From: Anodontia alba
Taxonomy: Eukaryota > Mollusca > Bivalvia > Lucinida > Lucinidae
Assembly: GCA_964016985.1 (NCBI GenBank)
Contig: OZ024828.1
Coordinates: 72,909,264-72,973,263, forward strand
Direction of reading: 5' to 3'
Length of the DNA: 64,000 bases
The notes below the pieces were generated by a model. It saw nothing but the letters and a program-made list of their open reading frames with translations. It did not search any database and had not been told where the DNA came from. The position numbers were made by a program, and so were the translations under genes. The number at the start of each line of letters is the position of its first letter. The first letter of the stretch is position 1. Below, one piece after another: positions 20,330-30,673 of the stretch.

Positions 20330-20871
20330 TTTGAAAAAAAGTCAGCTTGATATTTGCAGTGACATTTCGAGACAACTGGCCTTTCGGTCCCGGAAAAGAG
20401 GTTCGAAATACTTGTTTAAGATGGCAGCCGTTGTGGCCATCTTGGATTTTCAATCAGAACTATTTAAGCTATTTCTGATTTACAAGTAACCGATGCTTCC
20501 TATCAAGTTTCGAGTCAGTCGGGCTTTTAGTTAAGGAGAAGTTTTTTTGTTTTATTTTTTTTTTAAATAGATTTTCAAGAAGGCGACCATGGCGTCTATC
20601 TTGAATTTCCATCGGAAATATTTTAGCTAAGATTGATCTACAAGTTGTCCCGATACTGCCTAACAAGTTTCCAGTCAGTTTGCCTTTCTGTTCAGGAGAA
20701 TAAATGCAAAATAGATTTTTAAGAGTGCGGCTGTGGCGACCATCTTGAATTTCCAATTGGAATAATTTTAGCTGTATTTTCAAGATGGCGGCCATCTTCG
20801 ATTTCCGATCAGAACAATTTCAGCTATTTTAGTCTACAAGTTTTCCGATACTTCCTACTAAAATAAAGGTT
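20330..20871. repeat. Tandem repeat with AAGATGGC.GCC core, unit about 140-160 bp
   Basis: Units carry GGCCTTTC.GTTC, AATAGATTTT.AAGA.GGC, GCCATCTT..ATTT, CGATCAGAAC and ATACTTCCTA. About three and a half units are seen; related units flank the A fragments at 25200-25680. At about 20242-20310 there is a weak copy of a different dispersed repeat (GAGGGCCAAGAT, CTCACCTGTG). No coding signal. Confidence 0.65.
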
Positions 20872-21190
20872 AGAGAAAAGTCCAGGGAGTGCCACAATCA
20901 CAAACCGCAGCCCTTCCCAGACCCAAAGAGGAGGACGAAACCGACAAACGTACGAAAAGCACTAAGATTAGCTCTCTCTTACCCAAGCGAGGTAATCGCA
21001 ATACTAAAAGGACTGAAAAACACAAGAACAAAATAACACCGTGACGGAAAGACATACAACAAATCGCCTCGTAGAATAAACCACAAAGCAACAAAGAGTA
21101 AGACTAACACCGGGACCACCGCCTTAGAACGGTCGGTAGAGCAAACCACCGAGGGGTTTAAAGCACTTTTACAGCTAGCTAACTTAACAC
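20872..21190 (-). mobile_element. A-tail, minus strand
   Basis: On the + strand it opens with GGTTAGAGAAAAGTCCAGG and closes at TTACAGCTAGCTAACTT, so on the minus strand it is a 5'-truncated A-tail with its fixed 3' end at 20872. It is inserted at the edge of the 20330-20871 repeat. Its internal Lys/Arg-rich + strand frame is discussed as a finding. Confidence 0.75.
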
Positions 21191-21679
21191 TGTAATTGCA
21201 GTTTATAGGTTTTGTTTTTAATATTCTTTTAGATAAATTAAATTTTGTAGTCCTGTTTGCTTCAATAAGCCCTAAATATTCTGTTAATGCAGTTAACACT
21301 CGGTTATGAACAATAAAGAGAAAAAAATCTTATCCTAACAGAATTGACAATGGCAGTGGTTGATGTACGTCTGTATCTGGCATGTTTACACTTTTGTAAA
21401 TTGCAAAACATCGTGGTTGCTTGTTATTGATTTGAAAAAAAAAAAGAAAAATACTGAATCTGATATTTTCTTATTTCGATATGTTTAGAATCTCCAAAGG
21501 ACCCCTACTTCAGAACAGTTTGCGATCGAAGCAGTTTTCATAAGGCCCTAGAACAACAAACATACTTCTATAAAACGCTGATATTATTGAATTGTAAGGT
21601 CCTCACGGGCAATTGGGCTCATACATTACACGGGGAAATAGATTTCAGCTCAAAACTACTATTTTCTTTAAAAAATGCA
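21191..21679 (+). other. EGF intron remnant with a dead half-exon
   Basis: 21191-21340 matches 28350-28530 (TTGCAGTTTATAGGTTTTG, CAGTTAACACTC, ATCCTAACAGAA). At 21345-21379 the exon tail GACAATGGCAGTGG appears with an in-frame TGA where other copies have GG(A/C)TGT, and the donor has mutated to GCATGT. It has no acceptor, so it is a decayed exon scrap. The following sequence matches EGF introns. Confidence 0.65.
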
Positions 21680-22215
21680 AAATTACTTGACCTCTTTAGA
21701 TATTATTGACCTAGGCAGCATTTCAAATATAATTTCGTTTACAGTTCTTCTGTGTTTGCATGACCGTTATTGCATATGTGCAGTTGTGTCTTGATTGTTA
21801 GTTCCGCATCTCTTCTTTTTCCGACGCCTCGGTAAGTCTGTGCTTCATTATGTGGTCGCCTCAGGTTAACCTCATTTAAATATGTCAGCTAGCTATGTCG
21901 CGGTTGCAATTAACATTTCCTGATACTCATTATTATTTTTTTTCATTATTTGGTTAAAGAAAAAATTAAAAAGAAGGCAACTTGAGAGCAATGAACACAC
22001 TCACACAACTGAAAACAGTTAAAGTGTCAAGTTTTTTAGGTCATACAGGCTTGTTTCGGCCAGTGAGGCATCATCAAATACCCTCTAATGCCTGATGTTC
22101 TCATGTAATATTCGGACCGTGCATGGTTCATCTAGTGGTTTTCTTTATCTCTTACGCCAAGTGTCTGAGGTGATCGCCACGAGCCCGCATCTTTATTTTA
22201 TCACCGTGATTTAAT
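21680..22215. repeat. Dispersed repeat R570, second copy
   Basis: Colinear with 5080-5665. The minus strand at 22054-22077 reads TTGATGA, a GCC/GGC stem with loop TCACT, then CGAAAC, the same hammerhead-like core as at 5517-5545 but with different stem bases. Confidence 0.65.
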
Positions 22216-22329
22216 TTGATATACACATTTTTACTGTGATGTTCACTAACTGAAAGAACAATTCGAATAATCATTTTGTGTTTTTACAACATTTAAATCT
22301 AGGGTGAAAATTCGGTGCCATTTAAATCT

Positions 22330-22560
22330 TTTTTACTTCCCAGGTGGTCGTTCTGGTGTTGGTTTTTTGTGTAGCTTCTCGCTGCGGGGCTTTTTCCAAT
22401 GTTTGTCCCGTTCCTTGTCTTATCGATGTGTTTAGTGGATTTGTCTAGCATTGTTATCACCTTGCTGGAGAAGGGGAAGTTGATTGTTTTGCTTCTCTGA
22501 TGTCCGTGGCTTGTGTACTGTTTGTCAATAATTGTTTTTGTTCTTCCTCTAGATGACTAC
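22330..22560 (+). mobile_element. A2-tail
   Basis: Shared blocks with 17085-17330: GGTGGTCGTTCTGGT, CGCTGCGGGGCTTTTT, GTCTAGCATTGTTATCACC, GTGGCTTGTGTACTG. The left arm of the hairpin has been lost. It sits to the left of minus-strand A2 RT. Confidence 0.6.
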
Positions 22561-22619
22561 TTTTTGTCGTGAATCTTTTTAAATTGTCCCGAAAAATTGT
22601 GTTTCATTTAATGGGTAAA

Positions 22620-23330
22620 TCATAACAATCATTTTTAATTTAATAATTAAATCGCCTCGCCATAATTTTTTATGTTCGGATAATCCTTCTTGTATAAGTG
22701 TTTTCAAACAAATATCATATTTGGAAATTAATTCAGAATGACGGCGATAAAACTAAGAAATTGTTAACGGAAATTATGATACCGTTACCCCTGCTTAAGC
22801 AATTGAGCAATTAAAATTTATCTTGACTATTTATGTCACTGACGTGACTAGAAAAACGACTGAAATGATACATTTATATATACAATAGAATGAAGAACTT
22901 AAAACATCGCAACCTAAAAAATAAAACATTGCAAAATCAAAACCAAAGTCGTCCCGTTTGTTATGTTAAAATAGAGATTATGTAATCAGATTTTGAAATC
23001 CAGATTCGGTGCTTCCGTATCAGAGATATAAATCTTTTGTGATTGGTGTTTTTAGGAAAAATGCTATGAATCATTTGTTTAAACTAATCATTATCAATTT
23101 TAGCAAGTCATCCAAATATCTATTCAACTCAATGCTTCAACTTAATACTTAACTGGTTTTTCTTGAGAAAGGGACAATATAAAGTCTCTCTCGTAAAGAA
23201 ATGGAAATAGATCTTCTATAATTGACTTTTTGGTGTAATTTAATATCAAACCGAATGCAGTTTTTATCCAAAACGAACAAAAGAGCTGCAAACCTTCCTT
23301 ACAAGACCATAGCAGCTTAAATATCAAGCT
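22620..23330 (-). pseudogene. A2 reverse transcriptase fragment
   Basis: On the minus strand from 23330: DLFPFLYERDFILSLSQ (23215-23165, equivalent of family A ADLFLFCYERDFMKSLSR), then in another frame NRYLDDLL with the catalytic Asp pair (about 23120), SDTEAPNLDF (23005), KRDDFGFDF (22955), and further left the thumb piece (22760-22620) shared with 17340-17465. Frame changes, stops and base loss mark it as dead. The blocks show A2 to be a sister family of A. Confidence 0.7.
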
Positions 23331-23459
23331 TTTAAGGCCATTCTAATGTCGACCAGGTTGGTCTCATTAATGACCCTCATATTATTTTTAAAAGATCCGG
23401 GAATGAGTTAAAGGACCAGAAAATACTAATTATAATATAGGGAAGTGTGTGCGTGCGTT

Positions 23460-24985
23460 TTACGCTGTATAACTCCTGATCCCCTGGCTATGATTTGATG
23501 ATTCATGCAAGAAATGTAGAATGTATCAGGTAGATTATCGGGCAAAAGAATGAACATTTTGCGTTGTTATGCTTGGTTTATTCTCCTTTCTGATGTTTTA
23601 TTAAAACATCGTGTTTGTCATCTGTGTATATGCAGATCATCTGAGCACTCCAAGCAATGAACGAGTAAAAAATATCTAAGACAAGATAACCACATAATGC
23701 GACAGTCACGAAGCACACCATCTCATGAAAGATGCGCATGACAACTAAGGATATCTAAGAAAAATGTTGACAGACGAGATAACGCGGAACAAAAACAAGA
23801 TGATAATGATTAGTATGAAACAAAGGTTCGTTTGAACCAACAAAAAGGCCCAAAACGCTGCACTAACCCCAATGCTTTATTAGTCTTAAAGAACGTAAGT
23901 GGATTAAAGATTTTTAAAATGATACATGAATTGGACTTTGAAAACAAAACAGACAAAGGTGGTATAATTACGAAGAATTTTATAAAAGAAAGAAGGAGAC
24001 ACGGGGAACGACACAGACGCCGCACAAAAACAACAGACCACAAAGAAGAACTGAAACAAAAGCTGAGAATGGCTTGAATCAGTTGGGTGCACAACAAAAT
24101 AAAGAAAGATGGGATGAAACTGATAAGAAAGTATTGGACTTTTTCTAATGAAAGATGGCACAGATCAAACAAAGGATATTCTAAGAAAGATACGGATAGA
24201 CGAAACAACGAGGAACAAAAACGTATCAAAGAAAAAGATGGTAGTAATGCTCATGGCGATGAATCTTTAGTTAGAAACAAAAGTTCGTTTGAACCAACAA
24301 AACAAAAACAGCCGAAACGTTGCACTAAATCCAATGTAATATTAGTCTTAAAGAACGTAAGTGCATTAAAGACTTACAAAATGATAAATGAATTGTAATA
24401 AAAAGCAGACAAGGGTGGGGAAATACAAAGCATATTAGGAAAAGAATAGTTGATGAAAATGCACCGAAGATATACCATTTTATTAAGCCACTGACAATGT
24501 CTGTTACAAAAAATACCTTTCAAAAAAGTAAGATTTTTAATAAAAGAAAGTAACGGTATAATAAGAATTGAGAAAAAAGGTATCTTTTAGAATTCGAGTT
24601 CAAATCAAGCTCATTCTGTGGTTTACCGAACATTCATGAAAGTACATTAATTAAGGAAAAATGTCAAGAAACCAACTGGTACCGTTTTGGATCATAAGGT
24701 TCTAACGGTCCTACAATTCAGACTTATTATCTAGTGAAATCCATGGACTAAGCAATCAAAAGTATTCCGTTCATAAAGCACGTAAAAAGTTACGTATTGC
24801 ATGCCATTGACTTTCTTTCCCACATACCAAACAAAACAAACAACAAGGCAATCTTAGTTTTGATAAAGCGCTATAAATATACAAACATTTCATACTTACT
24901 GGGAGTAGAGGCCATAGAACTTTACTTAAAGAAGTAGCCATCCTAAGTTCACAAACGTTTCTTCTACAACTTGTATTCTAGAGGG
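23460..24985 (+). pseudogene. PLE-C N-terminal and finger regions, broken
   Basis: A leader (23460-23820) precedes a Lys/Arg-rich coding stretch. 23823-23990 reads LVLKNVSGLKIFKMI then TDKGGIITKNFIKE, matching the conserved K-ADKGG block near the start of PLE RTs. 24080-24400 repeats the same stretch (LVLKNVSALKTYKMI), so about 460 bp are internally duplicated. 24600-24985 continues with decayed finger and palm text (ATACAAACATTTCATACTTA, then LLGVEAIELYLKK). It is cut at about 24985 by a minus-strand A fragment, close to where A-tails cut the 18540 copy. Confidence 0.65.
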
Positions 24986-25009
24986 CATTGAAACAATACA
25001 AAAGGTAAA

Positions 25010-25680
25010 TTAAAAGTCCAGGGTATGCCAAAATCACAAACCGCAGCTCTTCCCAGACCCCAAGAGGAAGAGGAAACCGACAATACAAACAAGCACAAAT
25101 CGAACAAACGTACGAAAAGCACTAAGATTAGCTCTCTCTTCCCCAAGCCAGGTAATTGCAATACTAAAAGGACTGAAAAACACAAGAGCAAAATAACTTG
25201 TATATCAAAAATGGCTAAAATAGTTCTGATTGAAAATCTAAGATAGCCGCCAGGGTGGTCATCTTAAAAATCTATTTCGAACCTCTTCTCCAAAACCGAA
25301 AGACCAGCTGACTCGAAAAACCATCTTAGTGCTTTTCGTACCTTTGTTCGATTTGTGCTTGTTTGGTTTTGTCGGTTTTCTCTTCCTCTTGATGTCTGGG
25401 AAGGGCTGCGGTTTGTGATTGTGGCACTCGCTGGACTTTTCTCTTTGTTTTTCATTCAGAAGAAGAAGAAGCGTAAAATAGATTTTTCAAGATGGCGGCT
25501 ATATTTTAGCTATATTTTATTACTTATAATTTTAGCTATATTTTATCTCAAAGTTGCCCTATATTTCCTACCAAGTTTCGAGCCAACTGGCCTTTCGGTT
25601 CAGGAGAAGAAGTGTACAATATATTTTTGATATGGCGGTCATCTTCGATTTCCGATCAGAACGATTTCAGCTACGGTAGT
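25010..25680. mobile_element. Two opposed A-tail fragments in an AAGATGGCGGC repeat
   Basis: 25010-25195 is an A-tail in minus orientation (3' end at 25010, GGTAAATTAAAAGTCC). 25323-25447 is an A-tail piece in plus orientation ending CTCTTTG. Between and beyond them lie reverse and forward pieces of the repeat seen at 20330-20871 (CCGCC..GGTGG.CATCTT at 25240; AAGATGGCGGCT at 25490). The block is thus an inverted composite. Confidence 0.65.
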
Positions 25681-26340
25681 GCTAATATTTCTGGTTACAC
25701 CCAGCGCACTTGGTTTTCACTGCATTTAGACATGGAAAAGACCGTCAAAGTGAACTAGAAGTTAACTCTCTGGTGCACAATTGTTCACTGGGGAGTGAAA
25801 GCCGAATGCACTAGGGCCTGTTTTGTGTAGGTTATCATAAAGATTATATGTCAGGCAATAGTACACTTACATTGTCTTATTGGGTAGTTTTGAACGATAT
25901 TTTTATGATATTTTTTTATATACTTACTGTTATGGTTGTATCTAATTTCTAATTAATCTGCTCATAATTAGGGACTTAAAGTGGAAACTCATATTCATAT
26001 TCTATAATATAAGAATATCTATTAAAACAGGTTTTGATACTAATATCTTATGTCGGTCATATTTCATACCATAAATACATATATTTAATTATTTATAATA
26101 CTCAACAAATTACATTAAAACAAAATGATAATAATGATATTATAATTGATATAAATTTAGAAATAAGTTTAATAGTAATCAAGCTGTATATCATAATTCG
26201 GAACATAGATAATCCTATGTTGATCCTATTCAATTCCATAAATATTACAGTGCAGAAAAAAAGAGGAAACATTTGTTTTTTGTGGAAAAAATTTTACTAG
26301 ACTGTGAAAATAGAATTTCGCTTTAAGTGCTAGTAGCGTG
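25681..26340. other. AT-rich stretch, no gene seen
   Basis: Very AT-rich from 25860 on. The 88-codon frame at 26034-26300 is Ile/Asn-rich and reflects base composition. The last 40 bases resemble EGF intron text (GTGAAAATAGAATTTCGCT). Confidence 0.5.
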
Positions 26341-26572
26341 AGATATGTTTTTTTGTTTTTTTTTTGTTTGTTTGTTTGTTTGTTTTTTTGGTTTTTTTTT
26401 TTGTTTTTTTTTTTTTTTTTTTTGTTTTTTTGTTTTGTTTTGTGTTTTTTTGTTTTTGTTTTTTGTTTGTTTGTTTGTTTTGTTTGTTTGTTTGTTTGTT
26501 TTTGTTTTTTGTTGTTGTTTTTTGTTGTTGTTTTTTTGTTGTTTTTTGTTGTTTTGTTTTATAAACCCTCGT
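26341..26572 (+). repeat. T/G low-complexity run
   Basis: T-runs broken by G, locally (TTTG)n and (TTG)n. Frames through it give only Phe/Cys/Val strings. Inside an EGF intron. Confidence 0.9.
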
Positions 26573-26949
26573 GAAAAAAAAACAAGAAAATGAAGTCTGC
26601 TATTTTCAATTACGATTGTTCTCTATTTCCAAAGGATACTTTTTTGCAGCAGTTGTCGTTAAGTGCCTATGCTGAGAGCGTAAAAGGTTGTCCCGTACTT
26701 TCATATAGTGCTGATATTATCAAATTCCCTGACTCGTTTGTTTGGCTATGAGGCAAACATTACATGTGAAAATAAATAGAATTCTGCTTATAGCCGCTAA
26801 GGAGCATTGGGGTGTTGTACAATTAAGGGGCATTGGGGTGTTGTATTGTACATTATTCTTCGCGAAATTCCTTTTCTTTCCTTTGCTGTCCATGTGTATT
26901 TAATCGCTAGTAAATGCCAATGCAAGTTTCAATGTTTGTTAAATTTCAG

Positions 26950-27044
26950 GATGTCCTGAGTGTTCTGGTATAAAAGTGCATATAGTTAATGGTTCATTCG
27001 CTACGTTCCAATGCCCATCTGTATATGTTGACGATGGCAGCATT
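26950..27044 (+). pseudogene. Decayed EGF-module exon
   Basis: The acceptor AAATTTCAG (to 26949) is intact and the exon opens CPECSGIKV, but the third and fourth cysteines are replaced (His and Phe), CECPSGY has become QCPSVY, and the text breaks off after VDDGS without a donor. The lost pairing cysteines and missing donor indicate a dead exon. Confidence 0.75.
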
Positions 27045-27194
27045 ATGTTTCGATTTTTCCTGTAAATACAAACGATCTGTACTTCGGAATATTTTGGTGT
27101 AGACATAACTGGATTTCCGTTGAAATATGCGTTTTCTCATGGTTCATATGTATTTTCACATTAAACCACACTGCTTTGTTTCTTTAAATTACAG

Positions 27195-27308
27195 AGTGTC
27201 CCGGATGTTCTGGTGTAAAAGTGTGTGTAGTTGACGGCGGATCCGCTACGTGTAAATGCCCATCTGGTTATGTTGACGATGGCAGTGGAGGATGCGCACC
27301 AATACCTG
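27195..27308 (+). CDS. EGF/follistatin-like module exon 5 (114 bp)
   Basis: The acceptor TCTTTAAATTACAG ends at 27194. The module begins CPGCSGVKVCVVDGG and keeps six cysteines; Lys replaces Glu in CKCPSGY. The donor GTATGT begins at 27309. A palindromic insert starts six bases into the intron and has created a second identical donor at 27418. Use of the second donor would read into the palindrome and stop at 27362-27364 (TAG). Confidence 0.85.
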
Positions 27309-27423
27309 GTATGTCAGCATTCTACGTAAATCTATATCGGGCCGTCATCGGCCCGTCAGGGTAGCTGACGGGCCGATGACGGCCCGATATAGATTTACGT
27401 AGAATGCTAGCTGGGTGGTATGT
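27307..27423. mobile_element. Palindromic MITE with 8-bp target duplication over a splice donor
   Basis: TGGTATGT occurs at 27307-27314 and 27416-27423 and brackets a 101-bp insert (27315-27415). The insert is a perfect inverted repeat with 44-bp arms (27316-27359 and 27365-27408), a 5-nt centre and a short tail. Arms contain TCTACGTAAATC and GGGCCGTCATCGGCCC. Other EGF introns run uninterrupted from CCTGGTATGT to TTCATAG, which is the empty-site form. An 8-bp duplication and a CAG start fit a hAT-type MITE. Confidence 0.9.
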
Positions 27424-27970
27424 TCATAGTTTTGTAAGTTGTAAACAAATATAAAAAATCGCAGTTGCTTATCGTTTGGCATGACAAAATAACATTATAT
27501 CCGAGAGAGCAAGATTTAGTCTGTATTTTGCACCTACTTCTACATAATGCCGATGTTATTCAGTTAGATGGTCCTCTATTGGGCCCATACGTTATATGTG
27601 AAAATAAAATTCCGCTCACACCTGCTAAGGGATGTGTCGGATATTTCTAGTGAACATACTAAATAAAATCCAGTCCGGTATGTTCTGATTTTGATTTGTT
27701 CTGTTTGTACAAACGATCCATAGTTCGAAATATTTTCGGGTAGACTTAACTGGATTCCAACTATTCGAATTCTTCCTGTATGTCTACCCACATATTTTAG
27801 ATTAAATGTGATGAAAACATTACTGTACAAAATATGACAAAGGCTATATTAAAACGTTGTCTCCGATAGAAATATGCGTTGCTGTTTTGGCCAATATGCA
27901 TTTACTCACCCTAAACGACTCTTCTTGTTTGATGCCTTTTTTTTTTTTTTTTTTTTGTTTTAAATTTCAG

Positions 27971-28084
27971 AGTGTCCACCGTGTTCTGGTGTGAAAGTGT
28001 GTGTGGTTGACGGTGGATCCGCTACGTGTGAATGCCCATCTGGATATGTTGACGATGGCAGTGGTGGATGTATGCCAGTGCCTG
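27971..28084 (+). CDS. EGF/follistatin-like module exon 6 (114 bp)
   Basis: The acceptor follows an unusually long T-run (27938-27956) and ends TTTAAATTTCAG at 27970. The donor GTATGTTTAC starts at 28085. The module begins CPPCSGVKVCVVDGG with CECPSGYVDDGSGGC, all cysteines kept. It starts 776 bp after exon 5. Confidence 0.85.
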
Positions 28085-28640
28085 GTATGTTTACACTTTA
28101 GTAAACTGCAAAACATCGTAGTTGCTTGGTATTGTGATTTGGTAAAAAAACTGAATCTGATATTTTCTTATTTTGATGTGTTCTGATTCTCCAAATGACT
28201 CCTACATCGGAATATTTTGTGATCGCAGCAGTTTTTGTCAAGTTCATGTTTGGCGGCCGTAAATTAACGATCATACTACTATAAATGTGCTGATGTTATT
28301 GAATAGTATGGTCCTCAGGTGCAATTGGGTTCATACATTTAGACAGCATTTAGAATTAATGTAATTGCAGTTTATAGGTTTTGTTTTTTAATGTTCTTTT
28401 ATATAAATTAAATTCTATAGTCCTATTTGCTTCACTAAGGTGTAATATTCTATCAATGCAGTTAACACTCAGTTATAAACAACAAATAGAAAAAAAATAT
28501 CCTAACAGAACTGCATATAAATCCTTCATAGCCGTTTTATTTTACGTTTAATTCTGACTGCACCTCTAAGCTGACCGGATTGTCACAAAAATGTTTAAAA
28601 TATTGTTTGCGCGTTTTACAAAACTCCTGTCACAAGGTAC

Positions 28641-28710
28641 GGGTCCGCTACGTGGCATTGCCCATCTGGATATGTTGACGATGGCAATGGAGGACGCACA
28701 TCAGTACTTG
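28641..28710 (+). pseudogene. EGF half-exon
   Basis: Only the second half is present (GGGTCCGCTACGTGGCATTG to CTTG, donor GTATGG). The fourth cysteine codon TGT has become TGG, the last cysteine codon is CGC, and there is no acceptor. It is a duplicated exon remnant. Confidence 0.7.
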
Positions 28711-28847
28711 GTATGGTCATAGTTTTGTAAGATGTAAAATTGGCAGTTGCTTATTATTGTGGCATGACAAAATTACATTGAATCCTAGTCAGCAATGTTC
28801 TGATTTTGCTTTTCATAATACTGTACAAATTATAACAAAAAAGGTAC

Positions 28848-29725
28848 AAGAAAAGTCCAGGGCGTGCCACAATCACAAACCGCAGCCCTTCCCAGACCCC
28901 AAGAGGAAGAGGAAACCGACAAATCCAAACAAGCACAAATCGAACAAACGTACGAAAAGCACTAAGATTAGCTCTCTCTTCCCCAAACGAGGTAATCGCA
29001 ATACTAAAAGGACTGAAAAACACAAGAACAAAATGACACATGGAAATACAACAAATCGCCTCGTAGAATAAACCACACAGCAACAAGGAGTAAGACTAAC
29101 ACAGGGACCACCGCCTTAGAACGGTCGGTAGAGCACTAAGATTAGCTCTCTCTTCCCAAAGCGAGGTAATCGCAATACTAAAAGGACTAAAACACACAAG
29201 AACAAAATGACACATGGAAAGACATACAACAAATCGCCTCGTAGAATAAACCGCAAAGCAACAAAGAGTAAGACTAACACCGGGACCACCGCCTTAGAAC
29301 GGTCAGTAGAGAAAACCACCGGGGGGTTTAAAGCACTTTTACAGCTAGCTAACTTCACCCTGGGTCCCGATGCTACTCTTAATACAGAAACACATAAAAA
29401 TTCGGTTCGCATAAAGGCTCCCAACTCAGTTATTGCATCAAAGCGAAAACACAAAAATCAAATTAATCACTATAATAAACGAAGACGAATACTCATGGCT
29501 AATTATACTGTATGCCAGAGTAAACGAAAACCAATAGTTGAACCACGGCGGGTCAAGCCAAAGACATATCGTCAAGCCCCAACCCACTGGTTACAGTTTT
29601 ACGAAGAGGCCGTCATTGGGTCTGAGGCCCGAACCGCTGTCGTGCAATTAAAGAGTGAAGCATAGCCATCAACAATGACTGTTTGACAACTAGGCATGCA
29701 GTCTGCCGCATAATATACAGGCTAT
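28848..29725 (-). mobile_element. Two fused family A 3' regions, minus strand
   Basis: 28848-29131 is an A-tail with its 3' end at AAAAAAGGTACAAGAAAAG. At 29132 the text jumps back to ACTAAGATTAGCTCTCTC, starting a second copy that runs up to the RT C-terminal coding area (about 29725) but lacks the terminal 3' end. The + strand carries an open frame of 152 codons (29207-29665), rich in Lys, Arg, Thr and Asn, antisense to the element. It is inserted in an EGF intron next to AATTATAACAAA. Confidence 0.75.
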
Positions 29726-29859
29726 AACCTATTTTGTTTCAAAACGGGCTTGCTGAAGAAGTTTAAAACATTGTCTCCCTTGGTAATTTTTGTCGCTACC
29801 AATGTGTATATATTCACCCTGAATGACATAGCTAGTTTGATCATTTTCTTGAATTTTAG

Positions 29860-29973
29860 AGTGCCTTTGGTGTTCTGGTATAAAAGTGTGTGTAGTTGAC
29901 GGTTCATTAGCTACATGTCAGTGCCCATCTGGATATGTTGACGACGGCAGTGGTGGATGTATGCCAGTTCCGG
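29860..29973 (+). CDS. EGF/follistatin-like module exon 7 (114 bp)
   Basis: The acceptor is CTTGAATTTTAG (to 29859), with TAG instead of the usual CAG. The donor GTATGTTCAC begins at 29974. The module begins CLWCSGIKVCVVDGS with CQCPSGYVDDGSGGC; all six cysteines remain. The VDGS and CQC variants are shared with exons 8 and 9, so these three form a subgroup. Confidence 0.8.
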
Positions 29974-30559
29974 GTATGTTCACTATAAACTATACTTTAT
30001 TGTGAAAACTGAATACAACATCAGTGTTATCATACATTGCAAAACAACCAAACATGTCAGAATACAACATATATGACTTTATAGGTCAGACTACAAATGC
30101 AGACATGTTAAAAATATAAATACAAATGTTTGAGCAAAATGAGAAAAAAATCACACTTTTGTAAGTTATAAAAAATGTAGTTGTTTTCTGATTGTTTTAA
30201 TTGTTCAGATATATCTCCCCACATATTTTAGGTTAAAGTTCATAATACAAATAAAATACAAATTAAGACGAATATTATGTTATACATGTTTGAAAATTCT
30301 GTGAATATGATAAATAATAATCCATAGCTGTAACTCTGGCATTCTTCTGAAAAAAAGGTTTACTCTTAAAGGAACGAATGTACTTGCTATCGGCAAATTC
30401 TTTTTAGTGTAAACCTGTTTTTCAGAGATGACTTGATGTGCAGGAAAACGGAAGTTAAAAAGCTTTGTTTCCTTTGAAATGTGCATTTTTTATCGCAGCC
30501 CATGAGTATTTATTCACCCGAAATGACACTGCTAGTTTGATGAGTTGCTTCAATTTCAG

Positions 30560-30673
30560 TGTGCCCTGTGTGTTCTGACACGAAAGTGTGTGTAGTTGAA
30601 GGTTCATCCGCTTCATGTCAGTGCCCATCTGGATATGTTGACGACGGCTGTGGTGGCTGTACGTTAGTTCCAG
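30560..30673 (+). CDS. EGF/follistatin-like module exon 8 (114 bp)
   Basis: The acceptor TTCAATTTCAG ends at 30559. The exon opens with TG, so the split codon becomes Val where earlier exons have Glu. The module begins CPVCSDTKVCVVEGS and carries CQCPSGYVDDGCGGC, with a seventh cysteine two residues before the usual last one. The donor GTATGTTCAC begins at 30674. Confidence 0.8.
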
